DNA of 64,000 nucleotides from Galaxea fascicularis (GCA_948470475.1 OX419345.1:15022170-15086169); one strand, 5' to 3'. Positions 35,751 through 62,468 are shown, counted from the stretch's first letter. Made by a program: numbers and translations. Notes: generated by a model from the letters alone, not told the origin.

Positions 35751-38700
35751 CTAGCAACAGGACTTCTTGGATGATGTTTTTTCCAGGTGCAAACCTTCTT
35801 TTGGTGCTACAACAAGTGGAATACCAGTAGTTGGTAAACAAACATACTGCAATGTTTTTTCATGGTAAGACTTTCAGTTATCACTTACTGTGCTATTAAT
35901 ATCATCATCATCATCATCAGTATCATCATTTTATCACTATTAACAATGAATAGAGCTACTCAAGCAAAATAATTATACCTGGACCTTGCGTTTTGTTGGA
36001 TTTCATAAAATCTTCTGCTATCTTTTCAAAAACTTTGTCTGTAAAAAAAAATATAAAAAAAATACATGACATGATTTTTAGCTGGTCGCATTGGTGGCAT
36101 TGTTCCTTAGGCAAGGAATTTTACTCCACACCGTTCCATGTAGAACAATGTACTAACAATCACTTACAAAACAAGAAAAGCAGTACTCCTAGTCACAAAA
36201 GAACAGGCTTAGTCACAGAGCTTCAGAAATCACTTGAAACATCAGTCAATGTCAAAGTAAAGTAAAGTAAAGTTTATCAATTTCTATAGGGCATAACCAT
36301 GATGCAATGATCTAATGCGCTTTACAACACTTTATGGGGGACTTTGCCAGACTGCTTATATAGGCACAAATTGCAGCCACGCAGTTCACAACCTTATTAG
36401 AGAGAATAGTACATGTATGATACACAGGTGCCCCCAGAACAGACTATCGTCCTTATCCGAGAAGACTAGAAAGTCTAACCATTTGCAGATGTTATTGCAA
36501 AGAGAGCACTTTCTCCTCAGTTATTTAAAGACCCTGAATGTTGGTCCGGTTGAGGTTCGGTGCCCTACCAACTGAGCTAACCGGTTGGCGGTATGTCACC
36601 TTAAACAAGTTTTCTCATGCCAACACTCATCAGATTATCATATTTCAGTCATGAAAGCAACAAACTATTGCTACAAAGGTTTGGTCTTCAAAGTAAACTA
36701 TAAGTTTTAGTCAATTCACTTGCTGAATTGAACATGTTACAAACTTACCAACATTAAACCCTCTTTTGCTGGATGTTTCAAACACATCTCCACCAATTTC
36801 TGTTCAAAAAAGAAATACGAATGTTCCTTTATTCCTAATGCAACTTACAATCAGTAAAAAAAAAAAAATCTTCTAATGGAAATATTAAGGCACCTAATCC
36901 TTTCAAAATCTTGGGATTTCTTTTGGGAGTTACATTTCTGACCAGTGCATGCAACTGGATGATGGACAACAAATTATGTATGTTTATATCACGCTTTGTA
37001 ATAAGACCGAGGAGATACAAATCCCATTTATTCCAACATATATGCCGTTTAAATTACTATAAATATATGAAGATCGTTTTTTCAACTGTGGATTAAATAA
37101 ATGAAAATGTGATGAACATTGCAGTTATGAATGCTACTAATTTATGTAGTAGGAAAGAAAATGAGGTTTGTTTCATGATTCAAACGCATGACTTCTGTGA
37201 TACTAGTGCAGCCCTCAACCAAGTAAAAAAACAAGACAAGTGAGAGATAGCCAGTCATTTTGTTGGTTGATAATAAACCTGTGGGTGATGAAATTCATGA
37301 ATGCCATTTATAACTGAAATTTTGGAAAGTTTAGTTCACTTTTTCCATGGCATCAGTAAAATGCACATGGTACTTACTTTAAGAAGGTGCAAAATCTCTT
37401 ATTAAAGGATGGCGTACACCTGAGAAAATTTCATATGACGTTGAGTTTTTAGGTAAGGCTGGTTTTATTTTAGACTTTTTTACACTGACCTCTACCATAA
37501 TTAACAACTGCTTTTGTCTGAACTTCTCTTGGCTGCACAGCTTCTTCTATCAGATCAAGTTTAGTTCCACAAAGGTATATTTTGCAATCCTGAAGGGAAC
37601 AAGAATGTACACTGCTCAAGGAGAAGATGAGTCATCTTTAGAACAATTGTAAGATGATGACCAACTTACCATTGTGATCAACAACAATCTGGCTTTAGAA
37701 GACTGAATAAGAAACTGGTTCACTTAGAAAGATTGCAGCAACAGCAAGATACATTTTTACTGTGAAAATCCGAAAACTGTGAACACTAGAAGTATTTATG
37801 GAATGTTATTGTGTTTCAAGTAAAAAGCCAATCATGCACAAGACAACTAAACTGCTAACAGAAACAGTAATTAGGTTGTGGTTTTATGTTGCTTCTGATT
37901 GGTTGCTGCACAGTAAGAATTTCAAAATCAAATCAAAGTGTTCACAGCGTTTGGATTCCCACAGTAATGCCTGGTTTGCACATGATTGCTACGACTACTG
38001 CAAAAAACGTGTTCAGCGATCGTAGAGATTGCAGCAATCATAAGGAAACACCTTGGCCTACTACTGTAGCGATTGTAGTGACTGTGATCACAGCGATCAA
38101 ACTTTCCCAAATGGCCTTTATTTCACCAGACATGCAAATAATATCAATTGCTGAATTTTGGTTTTTGCAGCAATCACTGGTCTATCTTTTTTCCACAATC
38201 GCAGCGACTGCAATGACCATGGCGATTGTAGTGATCATATGGAAACCAGGCATAAAAGAAAACATGATGCCTAACCAGGGATAACAACATAAACTTTCCC
38301 ACAACCATGTTAGGTGATGAGTGGATTGACATTATCAAAATAATGGATACAGTGGATATTATTTCACATTGACTATTCCTCGTGGACATGTGATGTCATA
38401 AAAACAAAAGTGTTCACAGTGTTTGGATTCCCACAGTAATGCCTGGTTTGCACATGATTGCTACGACTACTGCAAAAAACGTGTTCAGTGATCGTAGAGA
38501 TTGCAGCAATCATAAGGAAACACCTTGGCCTACTACTGTAGCGATTGTAGTGACTGTGATCACAGCGATCAAACTTTCCCAAATGGCCTTTATTTCACCA
38601 GACATGCAAATAATATCAATTGCTGAATTTTGGTTTTTGCAGCAATCACTGGTCTATCTTTTTTCCACAATCGCAGCGACTGCAATGACCATGGCGATTG

Positions 38701-41700
38701 TAGTGATCATATGGAAACCAGGCATAAAAGAAAACATGATGCCTAACCAGGGATAACAACATAAACTTTCCCACAACCATGTTAGGCGATGAGTGGATTG
38801 ACATTATCAAAATAATGGATACAGTGGATATTATTTCACATTGACTATTCCTCGTGGACATGTGATGTCATAAAAACACATGTCCACGAGGAATAGTCAA
38901 TGTGAAATAATATCCACTGTATCCATTATTTTGATAATGTCAATCCACTCATCACCTTACATGGTTGTGGGAAAGTTTATGTTGTTATCCCTGTTTAGGC
39001 ATCATGTTTTCTTTTATGCCTGGTTTCCATATGATTGCTACAATCGCCATGGTCATTGCAGTCGCTGCGATTGTGGAAAAAAGACAGACCAGTGATTGCT
39101 GCATTTTCAGTTTTTTCCTTCATTACATTAAAGACGTTTTGGAAATATGAATGCTTGCATGTTTTCAGCTCGGTTTTAGCGTACTTTGTTTTGAAAACAG
39201 AACAGTTTGAGTTTCAGGTTTTTTTCACAGCACATGACGTAAGACGGCTGCTGTCACATACATAAAAACAGCAATTCACCCTTTGTCTTTGAGATCTGAA
39301 TGGCCAAGATAATAAGAGAAGTATGCATGTAAATGTTTGCAAACTTAGCAAAGAGTACAAAGAGAACATCAACATGGCATCTCCATACTAAACTCTTTTA
39401 TTTTGGGTTGTTCATTTTGCTGAATAACCTGCATACAGGATATCACACAGCCCTAATTTTCTTGACTTGCATGATATGTCCACCAAAAATATGCCCTGAA
39501 GTAAAGAGAATATTCCTTGAACGATACTTACGGGTTCTGCAGTTTTTAATTGATCCACCCAAAACTTGACTTTATCAAAACTTGTTTTGTCTGTCAGGTC
39601 TTGAAAGGAGACATTAATGGAAACTTTACTTAAATATCAACCAATTCACCATGAACAGCCAGGACAAATAAGGAAAAGTCAGTACTGGAAAATGGGAAAA
39701 AATCGCAGAGACAAACAGCATTACTGCTGTGAATAGTAAATTCAATAATGTTTGTTAAAAACATATCCCTGAAACCTACCATCTAGAACACGTCAATTTC
39801 AAAGTTACTGATAATGAAAAGTAAAACTTTTAGGAAACTTGCATACTATTCAAACAAGACACTGTAAATGTACACACCATAACACAAAATAGCTGCCCGA
39901 GCACTGCGGTAGTACATTGCGCTCATCGCCTGATATCTTTCTGCTCCAGCAGTGTCCTAAAAAGCAAAAAGTGGTTGTAGACCAGACCATTATTTCTTTT
40001 ATTTCTTCATTCAAAGTTCAGCATTAAAAATTATTGGAGAAAATAAGAGACGAAGGACTCTGAAAGTAATAATATCAACCAAACTGGGTTTTAGCAAAAA
40101 AATTGCATTGGACCAGTGACAAACAGAAGAAACAAATGATCTTAGTCTGTGCTTACCCATATTGCAAGTGATAAATTTCTTCCTTGAATGTAAAGATCTT
40201 TTCTACAAAAAGCTGCTCCTATGGTCTGGAATAATAAATTCATGATACAAAGTGTCAGTATTGTTATTATTATAATTTAATGATAATAATAATAATTACA
40301 GTACCGCTCAAATGTAAGTTACCACCGTCTCGCGAGACGCGTCTCGTTTCTCTCGAGACGCGTCTCGTTTCTCTCGAGACGAGTCTCGTTTCTCTCGAGA
40401 AGTTTCTCGTTTCTCTCGAGTGCACTGCAAGTACCAACGCTTTGCCTTTAGGTGAATGTACAAACGGCATTATTGAGATACATGACTATGCGCACATACA
40501 TGTATACACGTAGGTATCGCATCATTCGTTTTGTTGGCGAAACGAACGGTTCGCAATCACGATCGATGGCATGCTCGTCTTGATTTATTTTACTATTTGT
40601 ATTCGTAACTTCAGGCGACACAAGTTTCGATGTCTAATAAAATGGTAGTCTTAACGGAACAGTTTTCATTTTAAATTATATGGTAAAAGCCTTTCAGATA
40701 GTTTTGATCTGATACTTCACGGATCGAGAGCGCTAAAATCGATGGTTGCTAGCGTGCGGCTTTACGCAAACTAATGCTCAAAGGCCCGTGTTGAAATGTT
40801 CTACAGTTCTTCGACTGACCTCTTCGTGTACCAAACTGAAAACGATAGGTTTTAAACTTAATAATTGATTGTCAAACAAAATGTATTGTCTCTGTAAATC
40901 TAAAAAACGTGTATTTCGTAAGTTTGCAATATTTACTTCGGCAAAAGATTTGCGCGATCCCCGTTGCCATGAACTACAATTTACATGTCATCGTGTCAAC
41001 ACTGGTTCGTATTTAATTTTCGCGACTCCAAGCGACACGAGTTCAAATGTGGAATAAAACGGTAATGTTTATGAATCAGGTTTTCATTTGAGGTATCATT
41101 CAAGGTTCTTCATTTAAGGTCAAAGTTTTTCAGATAGTTTTGATCTGATACCGGTACTTCACATATCGACGGCGCTAACATCGACACGTGGTCGCTAGCG
41201 AGCGGCTTCACCGTACCCAAACTAATGTTCGCATGATGATATGATAAATGTTTGCTAAAAGATCTGAAAAAAGTCGGGCTGAACTACATAAAGCAAAAGC
41301 ATTTCTTGATCTAGTGCTGACTGTTACAGTTTACCGGAATCTGACTTAACGTTTGTTTTTCGAAACTGTAAATCAGAAAATCACTCAGCCAAAACGTCTA
41401 AAAAATAAACATGTCAAACGCCGCTTGAACATGTTGTGCATGTCGAGAACACATGAAAACAATTTATCTCGACTTATTTTTCTGTTAGTTTTCTTTCTTA
41501 CTGCATTCTCCAAGCGAAACAATTAATTGGCAACACAATTAATCATAACCAACGAAAAATTGTCCAAACAACGCCGCTGCCGGCGCTGTAAAGTCGGCAA
41601 AAAAATAGATATCAAAGCGATAACATTAATTTAAGCGCCAATTCTGCGAGCCGCGTGAGCCGCAGGTCGCTAGTGCTGAGCGGATTTGTTGAGTGGGAAA

Positions 41701-44049
41701 TTAAGTAGCTTGGTTTATGATTTCGACGTTCGCTTATAAAACGCGGCGACATTCCTCCAGAAGATAATTGTTTACGCATTAGACCGACGTTCGGAGGCGT
41801 TGCAAATTCAGTACGCTAAAGCTAAAAACAAACAAACTTTCTGTTAATAATTTCGACTTAACGGATTTGCCAACACAATGCAAACAGAAATCTCTGATAC
41901 AATAGATAGTACAACGACTTCTCGCGAGTAATATATTCCATACTAAACGGTTCAGTGACTCTCGCGAGAAACGAGACTCGTATCGAGAGAAACGAGACTC
42001 GTCTCGAGAGAAACGAGACGCGTCTCGCGAGAAACGAGACGAGAGGTGGTAACTTACATTTGGGCGGTACTGTAGTCCCTGTTGAACTATGGAAAATATA
42101 CTAAAAGTAAACATAATGACAAAGGCCTCTTATCTGAGGATTACAGGAAAGATCAGTATAAAAACGCATGGTGGTAACTACAAAACCTAACCACCTAAGC
42201 TCTTCAAAAACATGCTAACATGCAACCAGGTTGAAGACATGTCAAAATCTGCCTAGGGTGCCAAGAAAAGCCAAATAAGAGGATCTTTGTTTAAATGTCT
42301 CAAAACAGATTTTGTGAAATGGACATCTGAAATGTCAATATTTTGCAAAGAATGTAGGGCTGGATGACAACTCACAATGGTCACTCAGTCATAGAGTCCA
42401 TTGTAAATTTCAATGTTTTTTAAAGCATTTCTGTGGAATTTTCAGCGCTTGAAAGTTGACTTCTGAATTTTGGATGTGCTTCTTTGCTTTTTCGTTTTGC
42501 TCTCACCCTATTTTCTGTGCAACCAAAATTTAGAAATCAGCTCTCTGATTTGAGTGCTGAAACCCCCAAGGAAATGCTTGTTACATAGGCTACCTATATT
42601 TTGGGTCTTGCAGTAGGATCCCATCAAACACCACATAAAATCATACATGTATGCTGGACATTAAAAATGGACAATAAATAGTATCCCTGTGCATCCCACA
42701 AATCCTAATGGGTGACCTGAGTAGGATCCCATGAGAGAGACTATTCCCATTTAGAGGGAATTGGATTGGATCCTCTTAGATGCTATGCAATTTTATCGCT
42801 AAGGATCCTTCACATGGACAACACCCAAGTTGTTCATCTGTGAGTCACTTCTGGCAATGAGTCTTCAAAAAAATATTTGCCTTAATCATAGAGAAAACAA
42901 GTGATAACTTTTGAAAAGAACAGTTCACAATAATTAAAAAGACTTCAAGTAATCTATATTCCAATCAACCACTGATTAGTCTTCACTTTCACTGTCCCAT
43001 TACATGCCATCAACCACAGACTCAGAGTTTTAACTACATCAGATGAGCCACTATTGTTTTTTTTTTTGGGACTAATGATATTGGAATTGAAATTGCTTCA
43101 GTCATTCCTTCCAGGGTCTTAATATGTAGGTGTTCATTGTGTCATCCAAATATATTACTGTCACAACTGAATGCTGGTCAGCCATGATGTTCTGTTCTAT
43201 GAGAACGAAACTTCATAGTCCAAAGATAAAATTCCAACATGCAACCACTTCAGTGCAAGCTTCTGCACAATTTCTCATGGTTGTTTATTATGCTGCAGGA
43301 GGTGATGCTTTATTGTTTTAATAGAATACTCTTAAGACAGAATACACTATACTTGGAGTTGTATAAATTAAAGATAAGTAAGTATAAATACATAACTAAA
43401 TTTTAAAACATGTACATACGTTTGAGACTGTCAATGAGAGCTTAACATGCGGTCATGAAAATGAAACCTGTTGAACAGTACTGTCGTGTGGTGCTGTTTG
43501 CAATACAGTGTAAGATAGTTATTTCTTTTAGTGATACAATCCTGAAATTTGGCCGGCAGAGCAATGTCTATGAAGGCCGCAGCGATGTGTGAAATGACTG
43601 TTGTTGCTAATTTTAGAGTCACCTTTGGACGAAAAACTTAGTAAGATGTAAGCCACTAACCAGAAGTGAAACCCATGAAATTGAGCTGCACTTTATGTGG
43701 ACCCTTTTGCTTCTCTGTGAAATATGGTATTCAAAATTTGAGGCTAAATAAAATGCTTAAGCAGTGAAAAAACAAGGATCAGTGAAAACATGCCCTTATG
43801 TACACAGTACTATACTTTACGGTCGCCTCTGACTTGCTGACTGTACACGACGGACTCAGAACATTAAAAGTGCTACAGTTTCAGAACTTCTCAATTTGAA
43901 AACTAAAAATTACAAAAACGAAAAAGAATCATACTCACGCTGGGAGTTTCCTCACTAAAAGATCGGGTGATGTATCGGGTGACAAGGCAGGTCTTTCCGC
44001 TGTTAACTTTCCCAAGAAGAACCACTTTGAGGTACGTTTTCTCCTGCAT
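35751..44049 (-). CDS. RAB24: RAB24-like small GTPase, 8 exons
   Basis: Exons on the minus strand: 43939-44049, 40157-40225, 39878-39956, 39532-39599, 37490-37589, 36749-36799, 35979-36038, 35751-35806. They join in phase to 594 bp (197 aa; human RAB24 is 203). The P-loop is GKVNSGKT (about residues 14-21) and switch I/effector is TIGAAF. Switch II reads [12 protein letters not shown], so the catalytic Gln of DTAGQE is Ala; RAB24 has Ser there. The guanine motif is CGTKLD (NKxD replaced by TKxD, as in RAB24) and ETSSK is present. The tail ends in CC for double geranylgeranylation. RAB24 is linked to late autophagosome handling on membranes; nucleotide turnover is expected to be slow. The last acceptor (35807) was chosen because only it keeps phase and reaches KKSCC. 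RAB24 versus a divergent cnidarian Rab is not fully settled. Confidence 0.85.
36251..36590 (-). repeat. tRNA-derived SINE in RAB24-like intron 6, head deleted
   Basis: Read on the minus strand: an A-box-like head (ACCGGTTAGCTCAGTTGGTA, GGGCACCG), then GGACCAACATTCAGGGTCTT, AAATAACTGAGGAGAAAGTG, ATCTGCAAATGGTTAGACTT, CTCGGATAAGGACGATAGTC and an internally shortened 3' body. It ends in a (CTTTA)n-type tail (plus strand AAAGTAAAGTAAAGT, 36256-36272). The anticodon and T arms (B box) are missing from the head. Confidence 0.7.
37160..37215 (-). repeat. tRNA-like fragment (same family as 20728)
   Basis: The minus-strand sequence GGGCTGCACTAGTATCACAG, AAGTCATGCGTTTGAATCAT matches the anticodon-to-T-arm half of the tRNA-Thr-like SINE head at 20902, with substitutions. 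A decayed fragment. Confidence 0.45.
37935..38878 (+). repeat. 472-bp tandem duplication
   Basis: Unit 1 is 37935-38406 and unit 2 is 38407-38878. They are almost identical (for example GTTCACAGCGTTTGG against GTTCACAGTGTTTGG). Each is full of short ATCGCTGCAATC/GATTGTAGTGATCA permutations. The open frames in each unit are copies of one another and not genes. It lies in the large intron between exons 4 and 5 of the RAB24-like gene. Confidence 0.85.
38638..39103. repeat. 227-bp inverted arms around a 12-nt loop
   Basis: The right half of tandem unit 2 (38638-38864) is followed after ATGTCATAAAAA by its reverse complement at 38877-39103, starting CACATGTCCACGAGGAATAG and ending GACCAGTGATTGCTGCA. 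The arms differ at only a few sites (CTGTTTAGG against CCTGGTTAGG side), so duplication was recent. Confidence 0.8.
40299..42072. mobile_element. TA-flanked inverted-repeat element with CTCGAGACG arrays
   Basis: Left border TA|CAGTACCGCTCAAATGTAAG, TTACCACC; right border GGTGGTAACTTACATTTGGG, CGGTACTG|TA. Just inside each end is an array of TCTCGTTTCTCTCGAGACGC-type units (about 40328-40420 and 41955-42050), inverted with respect to each other. CAGT termini plus a TA duplication suggest a Tc1/mariner-type non-autonomous element. The 1774 bp hold no transposase. The interior has an old direct duplication (about 40600-40785 and 41020-41235: GATAGTTTTGATCTGATAC, CTTCAC, ATCGA.GGCGCTAA). It lies between exons 1 and 2 of the RAB24-like gene. 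Confidence 0.75.
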
Positions 44050-44345
44050 TTCATCTACAGTTAGAATGGGAATCTGTTACTACCAACAACTAGACGTCAA
44101 CATTGAGAGAAGGCATATAAAGGGAGTAATAGTTGACATAAGCTTCCTTTACGTCTGGTTGCCATATTTGTTTTGTTGTAGGGCGTCATATAAGATTCAT
44201 AATGCATAGCTAGAGATGGAGGGGCAAGTACCTCTCGGGTAGTACATCATGTAAGCTTACACAAAACATCTCCAGATCATACCTCTCTCTCCTGTCCACA
44301 GCGGTTTCAACCGGAAACGGAAGAAAGTACGGGAAGGTATGGCTG
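44050..44345 (-). promoter_or_regulatory. RAB24-like 5' UTR/promoter region
   Basis: This is the sequence directly upstream of the start codon (G at -3). It carries an ETS-like ACCGGAAACGGAAG near 44311 and is followed upstream by AT-rich intergenic DNA. No TATA box is evident. The transcription start is not defined. Confidence 0.35.
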
Positions 44346-45520
44346 CAAAATAGTCAATAGATAAGTCTTTGCAATAGCAAATAAATAGCGATTCAAAATC
44401 TGGAGCTAAAAATGTGCATAAAACACAAATCAATTGACTGATTAATTATGATTTGTTGACCCAACCCCGGCAACTCATTTATATTTGTAACTTGTTAAGA
44501 TTGTCACGTATAGTATATATAAAACTGGGGACATGCTAACCCGCCTCATAAGTAATGCGTTTTTTACTTCCAGATAATTATAACTTAAAGTTTATTTTCC
44601 CGTACAATTGATTAAAATTAACTAAAATTGTCAGCCCGCCTCAATGCTCATCAAGAAACCCCAAGTTTGCTAAGTCGGCTGTAAGGCTGGTTTTTAAGTC
44701 ACTTGGAACCTTCTTGGACCGTTTCAACTTTCCGTCTTCAATGATACGCATAGCAAAGCCACTTGAGATTTTATTTAGGTGTTGACACACGTATTTTGGT
44801 TAAGTAACTTAGCAGTTCTCAAGTCTTACTTAACAGCCTGGTGTAAAGACTACCAACATTGGCAGTGAAGGTCAGTTTCAGTGCTTTGGTTCTCTACTCT
44901 CTCCTGCTCACTTCTTTATCATACCCAGCACAAACTATTCACACTCGTCTGCAATTTTCCTCTTGAAGCCCGAAACGAGTTCTGAGTAATTCCTTCATAA
45001 CACGCGACGTGGAAGTCCTCCAATTTATATTGCATATACTTTTCATTAAGTGGAGTCTTCCAGTCCTAAGACCTAAAAAATTGTGCCGAGTCCTTATTAA
45101 GTATGCGTGTGCATTAGTTCATTCCATTGAGAAGAGAACAAAATGGCAATACGCATGCTTCTTAGCAAATGCACACCACATGGATCACTCAATAGCCAAA
45201 CCATCATATATATATTCTTCTGATCCATAGTTACGTAGAGACAGGTGACTTGCTGCAAGATTTGGAGTGGGATTGTCTCATATGGTTTAGGGGCCGACAA
45301 CTCCCTCCCTCACTGCCACGGCATCCAAATGATAGCAAGGGGCCAGGAGTCACAGCTGGTATAAGCGACCCCCGGGCCGAAATCTCGGGGATCATCGTCA
45401 TGGTACGACGCTCCAGCACCACGTCTAGAGGTACCGCTACTGGCTTTTTTTTCTGGGGGGAGGGGGGGGTTGTTTGTTTTTATTTAGCTTGTTTTTCTTT
45501 TCCCACAGAAGCCACGCGGG

Positions 45521-46150
45521 GCCATTGCAACTTAACGTTACCTAGACAGTCTCCTCTTCATCAGCACCACAAGGGGCTGACAGGTATTGTATTTGCTTTT
45601 ATACGATCAGCATCAAATTCGTCCTTTAAATATCGACGCTTTATAAAACAAAGTGGTTACGACAAGATTAATTTACTCGATATTTTAATTACAATTACGT
45701 ATTCTTAACTACTTCTATTGCAAATGTGTATGGTCAACAAATGAGAATTTAAATTTTGATCTTGGCGTTTGAAGGGCTTATAAACCACACATACATAGGT
45801 CCATATTTTTTACAAAACCACCGTTACTGAAAATGAACCGTCAAATGGTTAGTCGTTTGAACTTTAACACCCAGTAAACTCAGCACAACTGCATATTGCA
45901 ACTTAACGTTACCTAGACAGTCTTCTCTTTATAAGCGTCACAAGGGGCTGACAGGTGTTGTAACGATCGGTATCAACTTTCTTCTTGTGATATCAAGAGT
46001 GGTCACGAGAAGATTAATTTGCTTGATATTTTAACAACTACTCCCCGGCCGTGTAGGGGCAACAAATGAGAATTTAAATTTTGATCATAGGTTTTAAACA
46101 CCACACATGCATAACCCCATATATTGTACAGAGGCACCATTACTGACCGT
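45521..46150 (+). repeat. diverged tandem duplication, spacing about 375 bp
   Basis: Unit 1 (about 45521-45845) and unit 2 (about 45896-46150) share ATTGCAACTTAACGTTACCT, AGACAGTC, CACAAGGGGCTGACAGG, AAGATTAATTT..CTTGATATTTTAA, CAACAAATGAGAATTTAAAT and ACCACACAT.CATA in the same order, with indels between them. No coding. Confidence 0.65.
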
Positions 46151-46599
46151 TTGTTCTGCTAAAATGTTTGCTTTGAATGCCATCGGACAAACCAAAACAA
46201 ACTCATTTTTGTCTTTAAATTTCAATGCAAAAATTATTGCCGGAGGTGGCTAAAAGATCAAACATTTGTTCGCCGGTAACGGGAAATTTTAAATGAAAAT
46301 GTTGATTAAGATCAAACATGGAAACAATTTCAATGGAAAGTTGAAAGTCGGCTAAAAGGTCAAACATGTTTTCGTAACACGGTGTCGGACGAAGATGTTT
46401 GATGCTTTAACTGGGGCGAAAGATCATCAAAACCTTAGCAGTACGAATCGCAGGTTCGTGGTTGGGTACATTTATGGACGTCTCACTAAAATGGTGTGCT
46501 AGTCGAGTTGAGTCCCTGATACTACAAAAAATGTATTTCCCTATGCTGCTGCACTTCACTACACTGCAACAACCTTCCCAGGTTTCCAAATAACATTAA

Positions 46600-46855
46600 G
46601 TCTTTTATGGACTTGCCTTCCACCAGTGTGCACCGGGTTCGATTCCCGGACTCGGCGTCATAACTGGGCTGAGTTTGTTGGTTCTCTACTCTGCCCCGAG
46701 AGGTTTTTCTCCGGGTACTCCGGTTTTCCCCTCTCCTCAAAAACCAACATTTGATTTGAGTTGATTTAAAATCGATTTGATTTAGTCTCCAGTCAGTGGA
46801 GCACCTGTGCTCAGCTGGAAAGATTCGAGACTTTAATATTTATTATTATTATTGT
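46600..46855 (+). repeat. tRNA-derived SINE, plus strand
   Basis: A canonical B box GGTTCGATTCCCGG lies at the head, followed by ACTCGGCGTCAT, GTTTGTTGGTTCTCTACTCTG, GAGAGGTTTTTCTCCGGGTA, CTCCGGTTTTCCCCTCTCCT and a tail of TTATTATTATTATT. The body is shared with the minus-strand copy at 48245-48470. Confidence 0.75.
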
Positions 46856-47674
46856 TAATATTATTAAGCCACCTTCCTGCGTTCCTCTACTACGAGATAA
46901 TTTGCCAATTTGGAAACGCCTAGGTACTTTCACCACTTTGTATCGTGTATCGAACAAGTCATTACAGAACACTCTTATACTTAGGTATAGTGCCTTTAAT
47001 AAACAAGCACTGATAACCTCATTTGTTAAACAATTATCTTGTTTGACAAGAAAATGCTTTGTAATTACTTAGCTTTGTTTTTTTTTTTAATATTACCTTT
47101 TCTTTATGTATAGCTTTCTGAAGAATGCGCGAAAAATTATCGAGCCTTAGTTTCCAAGAGCGGCTCATGGGAGGAAACTTCATTTTGAAGAATATCGAGA
47201 ACCAGCATGACAAATGACAAAACAAAAGACCAAATGGTTCTCGTGTAAATGGGCATAGCCTGGATTTCATCCAAAAAATTTCAGAGTGAAAACTACCAGA
47301 GAAACTCTGGAATGTACTTGCGTTCGCATTCCTAAGGAATTGTATGAATTATTGTACTTTTAAGTACAAGAGAAAGCTTGAGAGAGTCAATTCTTCTTGT
47401 CTCGCCACTGAAAACTGACCGATACATGGGTTGCGGAGAAGTTAAACATGCCTTTTGTATTGATTTGTGCTTTGTTTTGTTGTCTTTTTAAAACAAAAAC
47501 AAAAACAGAAATTTGCTTGTCTCAATAACACTTTCGGAGCTACAGTAGTTCGAATATACGATTCTTATGTCCTTATCAATTTGTTAAAAATGTATTTCTT
47601 CACTGTTGCATCTACCTAACACGGGTCAGAAAAAAATTAATTATACACTGCGTGACGTAAAATACGTGATTATG

Positions 47675-61913
<14,239 letters not shown>

Positions 61914-62468
61914 CTGCAGAACAATACATTTCAAAACATTACAGGCTGGAAATGTGTGGTTCCAAAAAATATCAATAACCTTTCCCCCTCCATGGAGGGT
62001 TTTTTTGGTTTGCCCCTCAAACCCTCCAGAAATTCCACTTTAGCTCCATAATTTTCATGTCCAGTGTTACTTGGATCGTATGGCAGAGGAAGTTGACAAT
62101 CTGAAGTCAAACTTCACACATTGTTTGTGTAAATCTTACCAAGAGCTCAGAAATTACTGAAACTGTTCCTTTTCTTCACCATCTCTTCTTCCATCTCAAC
62201 ATTATCCCCTACCCCCCTTTTGCATACTCTGTTACAGCCCTTTGACTTCCTGGGATCACACCACATCATTGTTGGTATCAGCTTTCACAGGTCACTATGG
62301 CATTCTGCTGTGGACCAAATCTCCATATCGAAAAATAAGAAGTTGAGAATCGAAAAGGTAAAATACGTTTATGAAAGTATTAAGCACAGTAATCAGGCAA
62401 GTATTGGAAGACAGAGCAATGGCGACAAGGTACTTGAAGATAGCATGGTTGGCCAAGTGTACACGGTA

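Larger units (their letters stand above)
44346..47674. other. intergenic interval between RAB24-like and CHK2 genes
   Basis: No protein gene was recognised. It contains a G-rich tract at 45458-45475, a diverged tandem duplication (45520-46150), a SINE (46600-46855) and probably the CHK2 3' UTR below 47675. Small ORFs at 45009-45230 and 45250-45708 lack recognisable domains. Confidence 0.5.

Noticed and set aside
35807..35850. Longer last exon of the RAB24-like gene from an upstream TTGCAG
   Set aside because: With the phase-1 donor at 35979 it would shift the frame and lose the KKSCC prenylation tail. The TTGTAG acceptor at 35807 keeps it.
37798..39265. Repeated ORFs with identical proteins on both strands
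   Set aside because: They are copies of one non-coding repeat unit (472-bp tandem plus inverted arm). The proteins have no recognisable fold and no splice context.
40320..40420. Regular short repeats that look like a CRISPR array
   Set aside because: The units are contiguous, self-complementary CTCGAGACG words with no unique spacers, and mirror the array at 41955-42050. They are sub-terminal repeats of a eukaryotic element.
44967..45708. Small ORFs in the RAB24-CHK2 interval as a hidden gene
   Set aside because: No splice-linked chain or domain. The upper ORF ends inside the tandem duplication and runs through G-homopolymer sequence.
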